A stretch of DNA of 64,000 bases from Pseudomonas sp. AOB-7 (GCF_003696305.1 NZ_RFFK01000002.1:419736-483735); one strand, 5' to 3'. Counted from the first letter of the stretch, positions 8,138 through 17,769 are shown. Notes: generated by a model from the sequence alone, not told the origin. Numbers and translations: made by a program.

Positions 8138-8785
8138 CTACCAATCCTTCAACGCTGCTTCGGCCGCCGGATTCATCGGCTCGGCCAGCAGCCCGGTCGG
8201 CGTCAGGCTGACGCTGTACACCGCATCGGCGGCGATCGGCAGGTAGGTCACGCGCAACGCCTGCGGGTCGAACAGCAGCAGGTCGCGCTGGCTCAGGCGC
8301 AGCCAGCGCCACAGGTCGACGCCGTAGGGACTCTCGGCCAGCTGCACGCGACCGTGCTGAGCCAGGGCCTGCTGTTCGATGGCAAGAAAGCGTCCGGACA
8401 AGCGCTCGAAACGGTAGCCGGGCTCCAGGCCGATCAGCTCGGCCAGGCCCTTCCAGCGGATCAGCCGGCCATCGAGCTGCCACAGATCACCCTCCAGGAT
8501 CAGCGTGCGCTCGCGGCCGCCTTCCAGCAGGCTGACGCGGTAACGCTGCGGGCCGTCGGCCTTGAAACTGAGCGTCGCCAGCGGCTTGCCCTGCGGCAGC
8601 GGCGCGTAGCTGTAGAGGTCGTAGGCGACCAGGCCGACAAGGCCGGCCAGGGCGAGGAACGCCAGGCCGCAGGTGCCGCGCAGCCAGCCGAGAAACCAGC
8701 CGCTATTGAGCAGTATGCGCAGCGCCACCAGCAGTGCCAGCACCGCCAGCAGCGCCACTGCCCAGGCCAACCCGTCGTATTGCAT
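8138..8785 (-). CDS. Conserved membrane protein of unknown function
   Basis: A 215-residue protein with two N-terminal hydrophobic segments (about residues 6-27, AWAVALLAVLALLVALRILL, and 38-56, CGLAFLALAGLVGLVAYDL). They are followed by a soluble, strand-rich domain of about 155 residues with the repeated pattern of a beta sandwich (RYRVSLLEGG, RTLILEGDLWQLDGRLIRWKG). Neighbourhood and size match a pseudomonad protein sometimes annotated as a multidrug transporter, but nothing in it looks like a transporter. It is transcribed divergently from the TauE-type exporter. No function is assigned. Confidence 0.7.
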   Translation of the reverse strand: MQYDGLAWAVALLAVLALLVALRILLNSGWFLGWLRGTCGLAFLALAGLVGLVAYDLYSYAPLPQGKPLATLSFKADGPQRYRVSLLEGGRERTLILEGDLWQLDGRLIRWKGLAELIGLEPGYRFERLSGRFLAIEQQALAQHGRVQLAESPYGVDLWRWLRLSQRDLLLFDPQALRVTYLPIAADAVYSVSLTPTGLLAEPMNPAAEAALKDW

Positions 8786-8886
8786 CTATTGCGTTCCTTC
8801 CGCCGGAAAATCCCGGCATTATGCGCAGCTCGCCGGACGCCGAACAGTCGGCAGGCTGCGCACTCGCCCACAAGTCGACACTTTAT

Positions 8887-9666
8887 ATGCCCTTCGCTCT
8901 CGAACTCGCCATCGATCCCAGCACCCTGGCCATCCTGGCGCTGGTCGCCTTCATCGCCGGTTTCATCGACGCCATCGCCGGCGGCGGCGGCCTGCTGACC
9001 ATTCCCGCGCTGCTCACCGCCGGGCTGCCGCCGCACCTGGTGCTGGGCACCAACAAGCTGTGCGCCACCTTCGGCTCGGGCACCGCGGCGCTGACCTTCT
9101 ACCGGCGCAAGCTGTTCGATCCCGGACAATGGCGCGGGGCGCTGCTGGCCACGCTGATCGGCGCCCTGCTCGGCGCGCTGATCGCCCACTGGCTGCCGGC
9201 CGAATGGCTCAACCAGATGCTGCCGGCGGTGGTGTTCGCCTGCGGCCTGTACCTGCTGTTCGGTCGCACGCCCGAAGCGCCGAGCGAGCAGAACCTGCCC
9301 ATCGCCCGCGGCCGCCAGTGGCCGCAAGGCCTTGGCCTGGGCTTCTACGACGGCGTCGCCGGCCCCGGCACTGGCGCCTTCTGGACCGTCAGCAGCCTGC
9401 TGCTCTACCCGCTCGACCTGGTTCGCGCCAGCGGCGTGGCACGTACCATGAACTTCGTCAGCAACGCCGCGGCGCTGGCGGTGTTCATCGCCTTCGGGCA
9501 GGTGGCCTGGGTGCTGGGACTGAGCATGGGCGCGGCGTTGATGGTCGGAGCCTTCCTCGGTGCGCACACGGCGATCAAGGGCGGCTCGAAGTTCATCCGC
9601 CCGGTGTTCATCCTGGTGGCGCTGGCGCTGACCGCGCGCCTGGCCTGGCAGCACTGGTTTGGCTAG
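8887..9666 (+). CDS. TauE/SafE family sulfite/organosulfonate exporter
   Basis: A 259-residue integral membrane protein with about eight hydrophobic segments in two similar halves, as in the TauE/SafE (DUF81) family. The family-typical FIAGFIDAIAGGGGLLTIPALL occupies residues 18-39, and the second-half counterpart GFYDGVAGPGTGAFW lies near residue 155. The frame is open upstream, but the ATG at 8887 leaves a normal family length and starts right before the first membrane segment. Characterised members export sulfite, sulfoacetate or related anions. A sulfur role would suit the sulfite reductase 8 kb away, but the two are not clustered, so the substrate is unproved. Confidence 0.82.
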   Translation: MPFALELAIDPSTLAILALVAFIAGFIDAIAGGGGLLTIPALLTAGLPPHLVLGTNKLCATFGSGTAALTFYRRKLFDPGQWRGALLATLIGALLGALIAHWLPAEWLNQMLPAVVFACGLYLLFGRTPEAPSEQNLPIARGRQWPQGLGLGFYDGVAGPGTGAFWTVSSLLLYPLDLVRASGVARTMNFVSNAAALAVFIAFGQVAWVLGLSMGAALMVGAFLGAHTAIKGGSKFIRPVFILVALALTARLAWQHWFG

Positions 9667-9687
9667 TTCCGGCGGGCCATCCGGGAT

Positions 9688-9752
9688 CTTGTAGGAGCGG
9701 CTTGAGCCGCGAAAAGGTAAACGAGGTTCGCGGCCGAAGCCGCTCCTACAAG
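9688..9752. repeat. REP/BIME-type palindromic repeat
   Basis: An imperfect 65-bp palindrome whose outer arms are CTTGTAGGAGCGGCTT and AAGCCGCTCCTACAAG. The inner part GAGCCGCGAA / TTCGCGGC forms a second stem. TGTAGGAGCGGCTT is the hallmark core of pseudomonad REP elements. A related copy is at 60041-60118. It fills the gap between the convergent tauE-like and nudC genes and could stabilise or end both transcripts. Confidence 0.85.
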
Positions 9753-9757
9753 GGGTC

Positions 9758-10582
9758 TTACGCTGGCAGCACAGGCTCGGGCAAACCCAATCGGCGCGCC
9801 ACGTAGAGATCGATCAGGTGGCGGGCGATGGAGCGCGAGGCCGGCAGCGGCGGCAGGTCGTCGACGCGGAACCAGCGGGCATCCTCGATCTCGTCCGCCT
9901 GCATGACGATCTCGCCGCCGGCGTACTCGGCGTGAAAGCCGAGCATCAGCGAATGCGGGAAGGGCCAGCCCTGACTGCCGATGTACTGCAGGTTGCGCAC
10001 CTCGACGCCGACTTCCTCGCGCACCTCGCGCGCCACGCAATGTTCCACCGACTCGCCCGGCTCGACGAAGCCGGCCAGGGTGCTGTAGACCCCGGCAACG
10101 AAACGCGGCGAACGGGCCAGAAGGATTTCGTCGCCGCGACTGACCAGCACGATCATGCTCGGCGAGATGCGCGGATAGTGCTGCGACTCGCAGGCGTCGC
10201 AGCGCATCGCCCGCTCGCCGGGTAGCTGGCGGGTCGGCGCGCCGCAACTGCCGCAAAAACGATGCTCGGCATACCAGGTGCCGATCTGCGCGGCGTAGGC
10301 GAGCATGCGGAAGGTCTCGGCCTCGCCCTGCAGCATGAACTGGCGCAGGCTCTGCCAGCTGGCGCCGTCCAGCTGGGTGGAGGGCGTAACCTGCAGCAGG
10401 TAGACGGCATCCTCGCCGAAATGACCGATGCCCTGCTCGGCGAGAATGTCCAGCTCCTGGCGCTTGATCCAGTCGCGGGGAAACAGCACGCCGTTGGCGT
10501 CAGCGAGAAACTGCTGCCGGCAGTACAGCAGCGCCCAACCGCCGGGCTGGGCGGGGTCGAGAAAGGCGTTGCGCCAGACCAT
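9758..10582 (-). CDS. nudC: NAD+ diphosphatase / NAD-capped RNA decapping hydrolase NudC
   Basis: A 274-residue Nudix hydrolase that splits NAD(H) to NMN(H) and AMP and removes NAD caps from RNA. A four-cysteine zinc ribbon reads FCGSCGA ... RCDACES near residues 108-127. The Nudix box is complete: [25 protein letters not shown] matches GX5EX7REUXEEXGU (U hydrophobic), followed by the NudC-type [11 protein letters not shown] segment. The ATG at 10582 overlaps the FimL stop (TGATG), so it is translationally coupled to fimL. Length and zinc site match E. coli NudC. Confidence 0.92.
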   Translation of the reverse strand: MVWRNAFLDPAQPGGWALLYCRQQFLADANGVLFPRDWIKRQELDILAEQGIGHFGEDAVYLLQVTPSTQLDGASWQSLRQFMLQGEAETFRMLAYAAQIGTWYAEHRFCGSCGAPTRQLPGERAMRCDACESQHYPRISPSMIVLVSRGDEILLARSPRFVAGVYSTLAGFVEPGESVEHCVAREVREEVGVEVRNLQYIGSQGWPFPHSLMLGFHAEYAGGEIVMQADEIEDARWFRVDDLPPLPASRSIARHLIDLYVARRLGLPEPVLPA

Positions 10583-12261
10583 CAGGCCGCCACCGGCATT
10601 CCCAGGGCCTTGACGCTCTCCTCGGCCAGGTCGAGTACGCTGGGCTGGGTTTCCGGACGCAGCACGGCGCCGGCTTCCAGGTAGTACTCCAGGCTGCTCA
10701 GGGCGTCGGCCAGGGTTTCCAGCATCTGCTCGGAGGGCATCTGCCCGGACTCGAGCATGCGCGTCTGGATATAGTCGGCGCAGGCGCCGACCAGGGTCGC
10801 CGCACGGCGCTGCTCGAGGAACCACAGGCCGCCACGCACCGCCTGCAGGCTGAACGGCACGTTGGCCAGGTGCATCCTGTCGCCGCCGGCTTCCAGGTAG
10901 GCGGTGATCGCCCGCTTGGCCAGGGCCAGGCCGGCCTGAGCCTCATCGACCACGACGATGCGCGCCTCGTTGAGCTGGTGGCTGGCGAAGGAATCGGCCT
11001 CGCTGCCCGGCTCGGCCGGGGTCGGTCGCGTGTCGCGGCTTTCGCCGCGCTCCAGACTGGCGACCATGCCTTCGACGTAGAGCACCGCATCGGCCAGCTT
11101 GTGCAACTGTGCAGGCGCCGGCGGCGTGGCATCGCTCCAGGCGGCGACCAGTGGCAACTGGGCGCCGAGGGCGTTGCCGGCGGAGGTCAGGCCGACCATG
11201 CCCAGGGTCTTGGCCAGCTTGCCGAGCAGGGCGTGCAGCGTGCCCAGGGTCTCGCTCTGCAGGGTGCCGCGCTCCATCAGGTCGAGCATGTCCTTGACGC
11301 TGGCCAGCTCCTCGCGAATGGCGGTGGACAGCGAACGCATCACCGCCTTGCCGGGGCCGGCCAGGCGCTGGTACTCGGCTTCCAGCAGGTGGTCGGTGAA
11401 CGGCAGCGGGGTCAGGCCGAACACCTGGCGCATGGCGCTGGCATGCGGGCCGTGACTGTCGGCCAGGGCCACCAGGTACAGCAATTCCTTGAGCAGGCTG
11501 CGCGGCGCCTCGTACTGCGGGTTGCCCAGCATCAGCTTGAGTTCGCGATCCAGGCGCGAGAACAGCTGCTTGCGCGACTTGCGCGGCAGCAACTGGCCGT
11601 CGCTCTGCGCCTCAATGGCGGCGGCGCCGATCCAGCACATGCGCCCGCGCGGCTCATTGGCGAACAGGCTGTCCAGGCGGCCCATGGCGCGCACCATCAG
11701 CCTGAGGCTGGCCTGTGGGTTCTGCTCGCGGATAAAGCCGAGCAAGCCCACCTGGTACATATGACGCAGGCGCTTGCCTTCGGCCAGCTTGGCCGCGCCG
11801 TCGAGTGCCAGGCTGGCGCTGTGCGGTCGGGCCTGGTCGAGGCGCACGCTGAAGAAGAAGCTTTCCGGCAGCGGCTGCTGGGCGCCGGCCTGGCGCAGGT
11901 CGTTGATCGCCGGCAGCAGCAGCTCGGGCATTTCCTGGCGATGGGCGTCGACGTTTTCCAGGTAGCGGCGCAGCACGTGCAGCGCGTTGCTCAGCGCCGC
12001 CAGCTGCACGTCGCGCTCCTCGCCGGCGCCGGCGGGGATGTCGGTGGCCTGGTCCAGCACTTCCTGAGCCAGCAGCTCGGCGCCGGCCAGCTCGATCAAA
12101 TTGAGCGTGCCGCGCACCTGCTGCAGGCTCTCCACCGCCTGCTGCAACAGGCTGCCGTTGTGCCGTTCGGCGATGAAGTGCTCGAGGCTCTGCTCGGCCT
12201 CCTCCATGGTGACGAACAGTTCGTCGCGCACCAGGCTCAGGGATGTGGCTCCACTCACCAT
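10582..12261 (-). CDS. fimL: FimL, twitching motility / cAMP-Vfr pathway regulator
   Basis: A 559-residue cytosolic protein that matches P. aeruginosa FimL in size, context and character. It consists almost entirely of helical, Hpt-like bundles related to the N-terminal half of ChpA but without a kinase domain. No phospho-accepting HxxKG-type His is evident, consistent with a non-phosphorylated scaffold. In P. aeruginosa, FimL supports type IV pilus assembly and CyaB-dependent cAMP signalling. It is followed by nudC with an overlapping stop/start. A run of CAG/CTG-rich codons gives long open frames on the other strand that are not genes. Confidence 0.82.
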   Translation of the reverse strand: MVSGATSLSLVRDELFVTMEEAEQSLEHFIAERHNGSLLQQAVESLQQVRGTLNLIELAGAELLAQEVLDQATDIPAGAGEERDVQLAALSNALHVLRRYLENVDAHRQEMPELLLPAINDLRQAGAQQPLPESFFFSVRLDQARPHSASLALDGAAKLAEGKRLRHMYQVGLLGFIREQNPQASLRLMVRAMGRLDSLFANEPRGRMCWIGAAAIEAQSDGQLLPRKSRKQLFSRLDRELKLMLGNPQYEAPRSLLKELLYLVALADSHGPHASAMRQVFGLTPLPFTDHLLEAEYQRLAGPGKAVMRSLSTAIREELASVKDMLDLMERGTLQSETLGTLHALLGKLAKTLGMVGLTSAGNALGAQLPLVAAWSDATPPAPAQLHKLADAVLYVEGMVASLERGESRDTRPTPAEPGSEADSFASHQLNEARIVVVDEAQAGLALAKRAITAYLEAGGDRMHLANVPFSLQAVRGGLWFLEQRRAATLVGACADYIQTRMLESGQMPSEQMLETLADALSSLEYYLEAGAVLRPETQPSVLDLAEESVKALGMPVAA

Positions 12262-12307
12262 GCTCTAGGCACCTCGCGGCTCGCTGCGGACAACAGTGGA
12301 TACGGCA

Positions 12308-13129
12308 TCAGTCGGCGAACTCCGGTTTCTGCTTGCTCATGTGCGCTGTCATGGCCAGGCGCAGGTCTTCGGACTGCAGCATGGCCGCGTTCCAGGTGGC
12401 GATGTACTCGAGGCCATCGTCGACCCGGTGGTCGCGCATGTAGCGAATCATTTCCTTGGTGCCGCGCACCGCCACCGGCGACTTAGCCGCGATCTCGCCG
12501 GCGATCTGCAGCACCCCGGCGAGCAGCGCCTCCTGGCTCTCGTAGGTGCGGTTGACCAGACCAATGCGCTGGGCCTCGACGCCGTCGATGCTGCGCCCGG
12601 TGAATGCCAGCTCGCGCATCATGCCGTCGCCGATGATCCGCGGCAGGCGCTGCAGGGTGCCAACGTCGGCGGCCATGCCCATGTCGATTTCCTTGATCGA
12701 GAACTGCGCGTCCAGCGTCGAATAACGCATGTCGCAAGCACTGATCAGGTCGATGGCGCCGCCCAGGCAGTAGCCCTGGATGGCTGCCAGCACCGGCTTG
12801 CGGCACTGGTCGACGGCGTTGAAGGAAGCCTGCAGCTCGAGGATCTTGCGCCGCAGGGCATCGGCATTGCGGCCGACGTCCTTGCCCAGCTGAGCGCCGA
12901 CCGAGGCCAGCAGCATCAGGTCGATGCCGGAGGAGAAATGCTTGCCGGCGCCGGACAGCACCACCACGCGCACCGCATCGGTGGCGTCGACCCAGCGGAA
13001 GATCTCGACGATCTCGCGCCAGAAGTCGGCGTTCATGGCATTGACCTTGTCCGGACGGTTGATCTGCACATGGGCGATCTTGTCCGCCAGTTCGACGCGA
13101 AAGGCTTGGTAGTCGGACACGGCAGTCAT
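12308..13129 (-). CDS. Delta3,5-delta2,4-dienoyl-CoA isomerase-type crotonase
   Basis: A 273-residue crotonase superfamily enzyme. The oxyanion-hole loops are AGKHFSSGIDL (residues 61-71) and QGYCLGGAIDL. Three acidic residues line up with the Asp/Glu/Asp triad of mammalian ECH1: D127 in GGAIDLI, and E147 and D155 in KEIDMGMAADVGTLQRLP. That last stretch is nearly diagnostic of dienoyl-CoA isomerase rather than hydratase. It shifts conjugated double bonds during beta-oxidation of odd-position unsaturated fatty acids. The ATG at 13129 has its GAGG abutting the start; a GTG at 13120 is better spaced from that GAGG and is an alternative. It is usually annotated simply as enoyl-CoA hydratase. Confidence 0.85.
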   Translation of the reverse strand: MTAVSDYQAFRVELADKIAHVQINRPDKVNAMNADFWREIVEIFRWVDATDAVRVVVLSGAGKHFSSGIDLMLLASVGAQLGKDVGRNADALRRKILELQASFNAVDQCRKPVLAAIQGYCLGGAIDLISACDMRYSTLDAQFSIKEIDMGMAADVGTLQRLPRIIGDGMMRELAFTGRSIDGVEAQRIGLVNRTYESQEALLAGVLQIAGEIAAKSPVAVRGTKEMIRYMRDHRVDDGLEYIATWNAAMLQSEDLRLAMTAHMSKQKPEFAD

Positions 13130-13283
13130 CCTCAGCCGCTGCTCGGCAGCGCACGCAATTATTTTGTGATTAAAACCGAGCAACTATAACAAGCACGACA
13201 TAAAAGTCGATGCTTGCCGCTGTGACGCAGGGCACGCCCCGGAGGTTAAGAACTGCTTTGACTATCGTGAATAAGGGATTGAT

Positions 13284-13310
13284 CTGCCGAGGGTCTCGTC
13301 CCCTCGGCAG
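13284..13310 (-). terminator. Hairpin after ldcA
   Basis: A 10-bp GC-rich stem (CTGCCGAGGG / CCCTCGGCAG) lies 11 nt past the ldcA stop on the minus strand. There is no T run, so it is a weak or Rho-assisted terminator. Confidence 0.5.
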
Positions 13311-13320
13311 AGCACCAAGC

Positions 13321-15564
13321 TCACTCCACCAGGCAGTCGACGCAGTACTGGCCGGCCTCGGTCTGCAAGCCGTGCACGTCGATATCGAAGCCCGGGAAGG
13401 CCTGGTCGAAGGTGCGGGCGAAGGCCAGGTAGTCGAGGATCGAACGGCTCGCCGCGGTGAAGCGTTCGCCCGGCATGATCAGCGGAATACCCGGCGGATA
13501 GGGCACCAGCATCACCGCGGCGATGCGCCCCTCCAGCCGCTCGATTGGCACCGCCTCCACCGCGCCGCGCACCAGGCGATCGTAGGCGTCGGCCGGTTTG
13601 ATCGCCACTTCCGGCAGCGCCGTGTACATGCTTTTCAGCGCCTTGGCCGTGGCGTTGTCGCGGTAGCAGCCGTGCAACGCGTCGCACAGGTCGCGCAGGC
13701 CCATGCCCTGGTAGCGCCCCGCGCCGGCCTGGGCGATGGACGGCAGCACCTGGGGCAGCGGCAGGTTGGCGTCGTAGCTGCGCTTGAACTCCAGCAGCTC
13801 GGTCAGCAGGGTGCTCCACTTGCCCTTGGTGATGCCCATGGAGAACAGCACCAGGAAGGAATACAGACCGGTCTTCTCCACCACCAGGCCACGCTCCCAG
13901 AGGAACTTGCTGACCACCGCCGCGGGGATGCCCTGCTCCTCCAGCTTGCCGGCGGCATTGAGCCCGGGCATCACCAGGGTCACCTTGATCGGATCGAGCA
14001 GCACGTAGTCCTGGGCCACTTCACCGAAGCCATGCCAGTCGGCATCCGGCTGCAACACCCAGTCGGCGGTGGCCAGGCTATCGGCACCGTCGGCCGCCGC
14101 CGGCTGCCAGATGCTGAACCACCAGTCATCGGCGTCGAGATTGCGCCGCACGTTGGCCAGGGCGCGGCGGAAGCTCAGCGCCTCGTCGAAAGTCTCCTGA
14201 ATCAGCGAGCGGCCAGCCGGGCCCTCCATCATCGCCGAGGCCACGTCCAGCGAGGCGATGATGCCGTACTGCGGCGAGGTGGAGATGTGCATCATGAAGG
14301 CTTCGTTGAAGCGGTCGCGATCCAGCTGGCGCAGCCCGCCGTCCTGCACGTGAATCATCGAGGCCTGGCTGAAGGCCGCCAGCAGCTTGTGCGTGGAATG
14401 GGTGCTGAACACCAGCGGCGAATGTTCGTCGCACTGGGTGCCCATGCCGTAGCGGCCGGCGTAGAACTCGTGGAAGGCGGCGTAGGCGTACCAGGCTTCG
14501 TCGAAGTGCAGCACCTCGACCGAATCGCCCAGGGCCTGCTTGACCATCTCGGCGTTGTAGCACAGACCGTCGTAGGTGGAGTTGGTCACCACCGCCAGCT
14601 TGACCTTGGGCGCGCGCCCCTTGGCCAGCGGGCTGGCGTCGATCTTGGCCTGGATCGACTCCCTGCTGAACTCACTCAGGGGAATCGGTCCGATGATGCC
14701 CAGCTCGTTGCGCTCCGGGCACAGGTACAGCGGAATGGCGCCGGTCATGATGATCGAATGCAGGATCGACTTGTGGCAGTTGCGATCCACCAGTACCAGG
14801 TCGTCGCGGCCGACCATCGAGTGCCAGACGATCTTGTTCGCCGTCGAGGTGCCGTTGATCACGAAGAAGGTGTGGTCGGCGCCGAAGTTGCGCGCGGCGC
14901 GGGCCTCAGCCTCGGCCAAGGGGCCTGTGTGATCGAGCAGCGAGCCCAGCTCCGGCACCGACACGGACAAGTCCGAGCGCAGCGTGTTCTCGCCGAAGAA
15001 CTGGTGGAAGGCCTGCCCCACCGGGCTCTTGCGGTAGGCCACGCCGCCGCCGTGGCCGGGCGTGTGCCAGGAATAGTTCGATTGCGCGGTGTGCTGCACC
15101 AGCGCCTTGAAGAACGGCGGCAGCAGGCCGTCGAGGTAATTGTGTGCGGCGCGCGCCACCTGGCGGGCGAGGAAGGACACCGTGTCCTCGTATAGATAGA
15201 GGATGCCGCGCAGGTGGTTGAGATCGGCCATGGCCTCGGCCGGGGCGTTCTCGATGGTGACCTGCTCGCCCAGGGCGAAGATCGGCAGCTGCGGGGCGCG
15301 CACCCGGGCGATGCGGATCAGCTCGACCATGTCCTGCAACAGGCGCTGGTTCTCCCCCGCGCCCTCGGCGGCCACCAGGATGCAGGCCAGGCCGTGGTGG
15401 GTGGAGGCGACGATGCGCCCTTCGGCGGCGCTGGCGGTGGGCAGGATGCTGAAACCGTCCTGCGTCAGCTCCTGGGCGATAGCACGCACGCGATCACCGG
15501 CGACGGTATCGGCCTTGATATCGCGGTGGACGATGAGGACGGGGAATTTGAGGTCTTTGTACAT
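13321..15564 (-). CDS. ldcA: Constitutive-type lysine decarboxylase LdcA (Orn/Lys/Arg decarboxylase)
   Basis: A 747-residue PLP-dependent decarboxylase. The N-terminal wing domain (1-130) resembles a response-regulator fold (FPVLIVHRDIKADTV). The PLP core runs from about 130 to 560, with the Schiff-base lysine at K393 in STHSTHKLLAAF and the cofactor region HFDEAWYAYAAFH just before it. The C-terminal domain includes the family motif PYPPGIPLIMPGE. In P. aeruginosa, LdcA (751 aa, same locus) decarboxylates L-lysine to cadaverine and feeds the arginine-responsive lysine catabolic route. The PAO1 gene has its partner ldcB elsewhere, and none is seen here. Arginine or ornithine as the main substrate cannot be excluded by motif alone. 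Confidence 0.88.
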   Translation of the reverse strand: MYKDLKFPVLIVHRDIKADTVAGDRVRAIAQELTQDGFSILPTASAAEGRIVASTHHGLACILVAAEGAGENQRLLQDMVELIRIARVRAPQLPIFALGEQVTIENAPAEAMADLNHLRGILYLYEDTVSFLARQVARAAHNYLDGLLPPFFKALVQHTAQSNYSWHTPGHGGGVAYRKSPVGQAFHQFFGENTLRSDLSVSVPELGSLLDHTGPLAEAEARAARNFGADHTFFVINGTSTANKIVWHSMVGRDDLVLVDRNCHKSILHSIIMTGAIPLYLCPERNELGIIGPIPLSEFSRESIQAKIDASPLAKGRAPKVKLAVVTNSTYDGLCYNAEMVKQALGDSVEVLHFDEAWYAYAAFHEFYAGRYGMGTQCDEHSPLVFSTHSTHKLLAAFSQASMIHVQDGGLRQLDRDRFNEAFMMHISTSPQYGIIASLDVASAMMEGPAGRSLIQETFDEALSFRRALANVRRNLDADDWWFSIWQPAAADGADSLATADWVLQPDADWHGFGEVAQDYVLLDPIKVTLVMPGLNAAGKLEEQGIPAAVVSKFLWERGLVVEKTGLYSFLVLFSMGITKGKWSTLLTELLEFKRSYDANLPLPQVLPSIAQAGAGRYQGMGLRDLCDALHGCYRDNATAKALKSMYTALPEVAIKPADAYDRLVRGAVEAVPIERLEGRIAAVMLVPYPPGIPLIMPGERFTAASRSILDYLAFARTFDQAFPGFDIDVHGLQTEAGQYCVDCLVE

Positions 15565-15685
15565 TGTGACGTCCTGAAGGCTGGCAGGTCCGACCTGCCC
15601 ATCGCCTCAGGGTAGAGATTCGCCCGAACGGGCGGAACCCCCCATGCGTCACGCTATACGAAAAGGTCGCAATTGCGCTGTTGGC

Positions 15686-16444
15686 TTATTCCGGCGCCTG
15701 TTCCAGCTGCGCCCACAAGGCCGGCCCACCGGCGGTTTTCTCGATGGCCGCCAGCCGCGTCAGGTGCGCGGCCAGCTCGTCCTGGCTGGCGCGAATCACC
15801 CGGGTGCGCGGCCGCGCGGCGTCCAGGCGGCGGATCGGAGTGGCCTGCTGACGACCGCTGCCATCGCCGTCGCCGCCTTCGCCGGCCAGCGACAGGTTGG
15901 TCTGCCCGCCGGTCATCGCCAGGTAGACGTCGGCGAGGATCTCCGAGTCGAGCAAGGCGCCGTGCAGTTCGCGGTTGGAGTTGTCCACGCCGTAGCGCTT
16001 GCACAGCGCATCCAGGCTGTTGCGCTGCCCCGGATGCCGCTCGCGCGCCATCATCAGGGTGTCGAGCACGGTGCAGTAGTCGCTGACGTCGGCGCGCTCG
16101 CTCTGCCCCAGCAGGGCGAACTCGTTGTTGATGAAGCCGACGTCGAACGCCGCGTTGTGGATGATCAGCTGGGCGCCCTTGATGAATTCGTAGAACTCAT
16201 CGGCCACGTCCTTGAACCGCGGTTTGTCGGCGACGTATTCGTTGGTGATGCCGTGAACCGCGATGGCGCCTTCGTCGATCTCGCGATCCGGGTTGAGGTA
16301 GACGTGAAAATGCCGCCCGGTCAGGCGCCGGCCCATCAGCTCGACGCAGCCGATCTCGATGATGCGGTGCCCCTCGGCGACCGGCATACCCGTGGTTTCG
16401 GTGTCCAGCACCACGTAGCGGATGACACTGTTATCGCTTGTCAC
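15686..16444 (-). CDS. dnaQ: DNA polymerase III epsilon subunit (3'-5' proofreading exonuclease)
   Basis: A 252-residue proofreading subunit. The exonuclease motifs are present in order: Exo I VLDTETTGMP (residues 11-20), Exo II in IIHNAAFDVGFINNEF near residue 95, and Exo III with HGALLDSEILADVY near residues 160-173, giving the DEDDh residues. A flexible Gly/Gln-rich linker (AGEGGDGDGSGRQQ) precedes the C-terminal segment that binds the alpha subunit. It starts with GTG at 16444. It lies 62 nt downstream of rnhA on the same strand. The rnhA-dnaQ pair is conserved in gamma-proteobacteria, where the two genes are often divergent; here they are co-directional, as in other pseudomonads. Confidence 0.93.
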   Translation of the reverse strand: MTSDNSVIRYVVLDTETTGMPVAEGHRIIEIGCVELMGRRLTGRHFHVYLNPDREIDEGAIAVHGITNEYVADKPRFKDVADEFYEFIKGAQLIIHNAAFDVGFINNEFALLGQSERADVSDYCTVLDTLMMARERHPGQRNSLDALCKRYGVDNSNRELHGALLDSEILADVYLAMTGGQTNLSLAGEGGDGDGSGRQQATPIRRLDAARPRTRVIRASQDELAAHLTRLAAIEKTAGGPALWAQLEQAPE

Positions 16445-16506
16445 GTCTCGTCTCTCTCATCAATCGCTTGCCGCACGCGGCCAACGCGGCATCTTAACCC
16501 AGCGGC

Positions 16507-16959
16507 TCAGCGCGCCGCGCGCACCTCGTCGACGCCGCGGTTGGCCAGCTGGTCGGCACGCTCGTTGCCAGGATGGCCGGTGTGGCCGCGCACCCATTGC
16601 CAACTGACCTGGTGACGGTTGACCTCCTCGTCCAGTTTCTGCCAGAGGTCGGCATTCTTCACCGGCTCCTTGGCAGCGGTTTTCCAGCCGCGCTTCTTCC
16701 AGTTCGGCAGCCATTCTTGGATGCCCTTCATCACGTACTGCGAGTCGGTCACCAGCTTGACCGAGCAGGGCCGGGTCAGGGCGACCAGCCCGGCAATCGC
16801 CGCCATCAGCTCCATGCGATTGTTGGTGGTACTGGGATCGCCGCCCCAGAGTTCCTTTTCCGCCCCCCGGTAGACCAGTAGAGCGCCCCAGCCGCCGGGG
16901 CCGGGATTGCCCTTGCAGGCACCATCGGTATAGATCACGACTTGATCGGTTTCAGACAT
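16507..16959 (-). CDS. rnhA: Ribonuclease HI
   Basis: A 150-residue RNase HI that cleaves the RNA strand of RNA-DNA hybrids. The catalytic acidic residues are visible: D11 in [15 protein letters not shown], the Glu in [10 protein letters not shown], and the Asp in [11 protein letters not shown]. The basic protrusion ([16 protein letters not shown]) and the His-containing loop [11 protein letters not shown] are also present. The length is standard. It is followed by dnaQ and preceded by a methyltransferase gene 51 nt away, probably on one transcript. Confidence 0.95.
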   Translation of the reverse strand: MSETDQVVIYTDGACKGNPGPGGWGALLVYRGAEKELWGGDPSTTNNRMELMAAIAGLVALTRPCSVKLVTDSQYVMKGIQEWLPNWKKRGWKTAAKEPVKNADLWQKLDEEVNRHQVSWQWVRGHTGHPGNERADQLANRGVDEVRAAR

Positions 16960-17010
16960 TGTTTCCAGGCCTACGAAAATCGCCGCGCGCAGGCGCTTCT
17001 CGTAGAGCGC

Positions 17011-17769
17011 CTAACGTTCGGCATTGCGCCGGCTGACCTTGGCCACCGGCATCGGCAGCAGCTTGCCCATGGGCTCGCGGCGTGCCGGACGCAGCGGGCG
17101 CAAGCCGACCACCAGCTTGCGCGCCACCAATAGATAGAAGCCGGCGCCCGGCAACTGCCAGGCCTCGCCCCATTGCTCCAGTCGGCTCAGGCGCGCTTGC
17201 CAGGCCGCTGCAGCGAGCGGCGGACGATAGCACCCGAAGCGGCGTTTCTCCAGCGCGAAGCCGAGCAGGGTCAACCAGTCACCGACCCGATTGGGCGAGA
17301 TGCAGCGTGCGCGCTTGAGTCCGTCGCCGGCGAACAGGCTGCAGGCGCCCCAGCTGCTCCAGGGGTTGATGCCGAGAATCAGCAGATGGCCGCCCGGCCG
17401 CACGCTGCGCGCCGCCTCGCGCAGCAGGCCGTGCGGCGACAGGCTGAAATCCAGGCCGTGCTGCAGCACCACCACGTCGGCGGCGTGCTCGCTGAGCGGC
17501 CAGGCCTGCTCCTCGCAGACGATCTGCACCCCCGGCAGCGGCGCCCCGAGGCGCACGTTGCACTGGATCTGCCCGGCATCCGGCGGTGGCTCGGCACCGG
17601 GGCCATAGCTGACCAGGTAACCGCCGAAGAATTTCGCCAGCTCCTGCTCCAGCAGGCGCCGCTCCTCGCCCAGCAGCAACTGGCCGAGCGGCCCGGCCAG
17701 CCAGTCACGGGCCTCGCCGATCAGCTTGAGCCAGTCGGGGTCGGCCTGGGCGAATGCCTGATCGCTCAT
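17011..17769 (-). CDS. SAM-dependent methyltransferase-like protein (class I)
   Basis: A 252-residue protein with a class I methyltransferase core. The SAM-binding first strand is degenerate, but the later segments are clear: ADVVVLQHGLDFSLSPHGLLREAARSVRPGGHLLILGINPWS spans motif IV to post-motif strands. A long helical N-terminus (residues 1-50) precedes it, and the C-terminus is basic (RPARREPMGKLLPMPVAKVSRR), which suggests nucleic acid or ribosome contact. The ATG at 17769 follows GAGGAATCC. It is conserved between gloB (divergent) and rnhA in Pseudomonas. The substrate is unknown, and catalytic activity is not assured without a full GxGxG loop. Confidence 0.75.
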   Translation of the reverse strand: MSDQAFAQADPDWLKLIGEARDWLAGPLGQLLLGEERRLLEQELAKFFGGYLVSYGPGAEPPPDAGQIQCNVRLGAPLPGVQIVCEEQAWPLSEHAADVVVLQHGLDFSLSPHGLLREAARSVRPGGHLLILGINPWSSWGACSLFAGDGLKRARCISPNRVGDWLTLLGFALEKRRFGCYRPPLAAAAWQARLSRLEQWGEAWQLPGAGFYLLVARKLVVGLRPLRPARREPMGKLLPMPVAKVSRRNAER

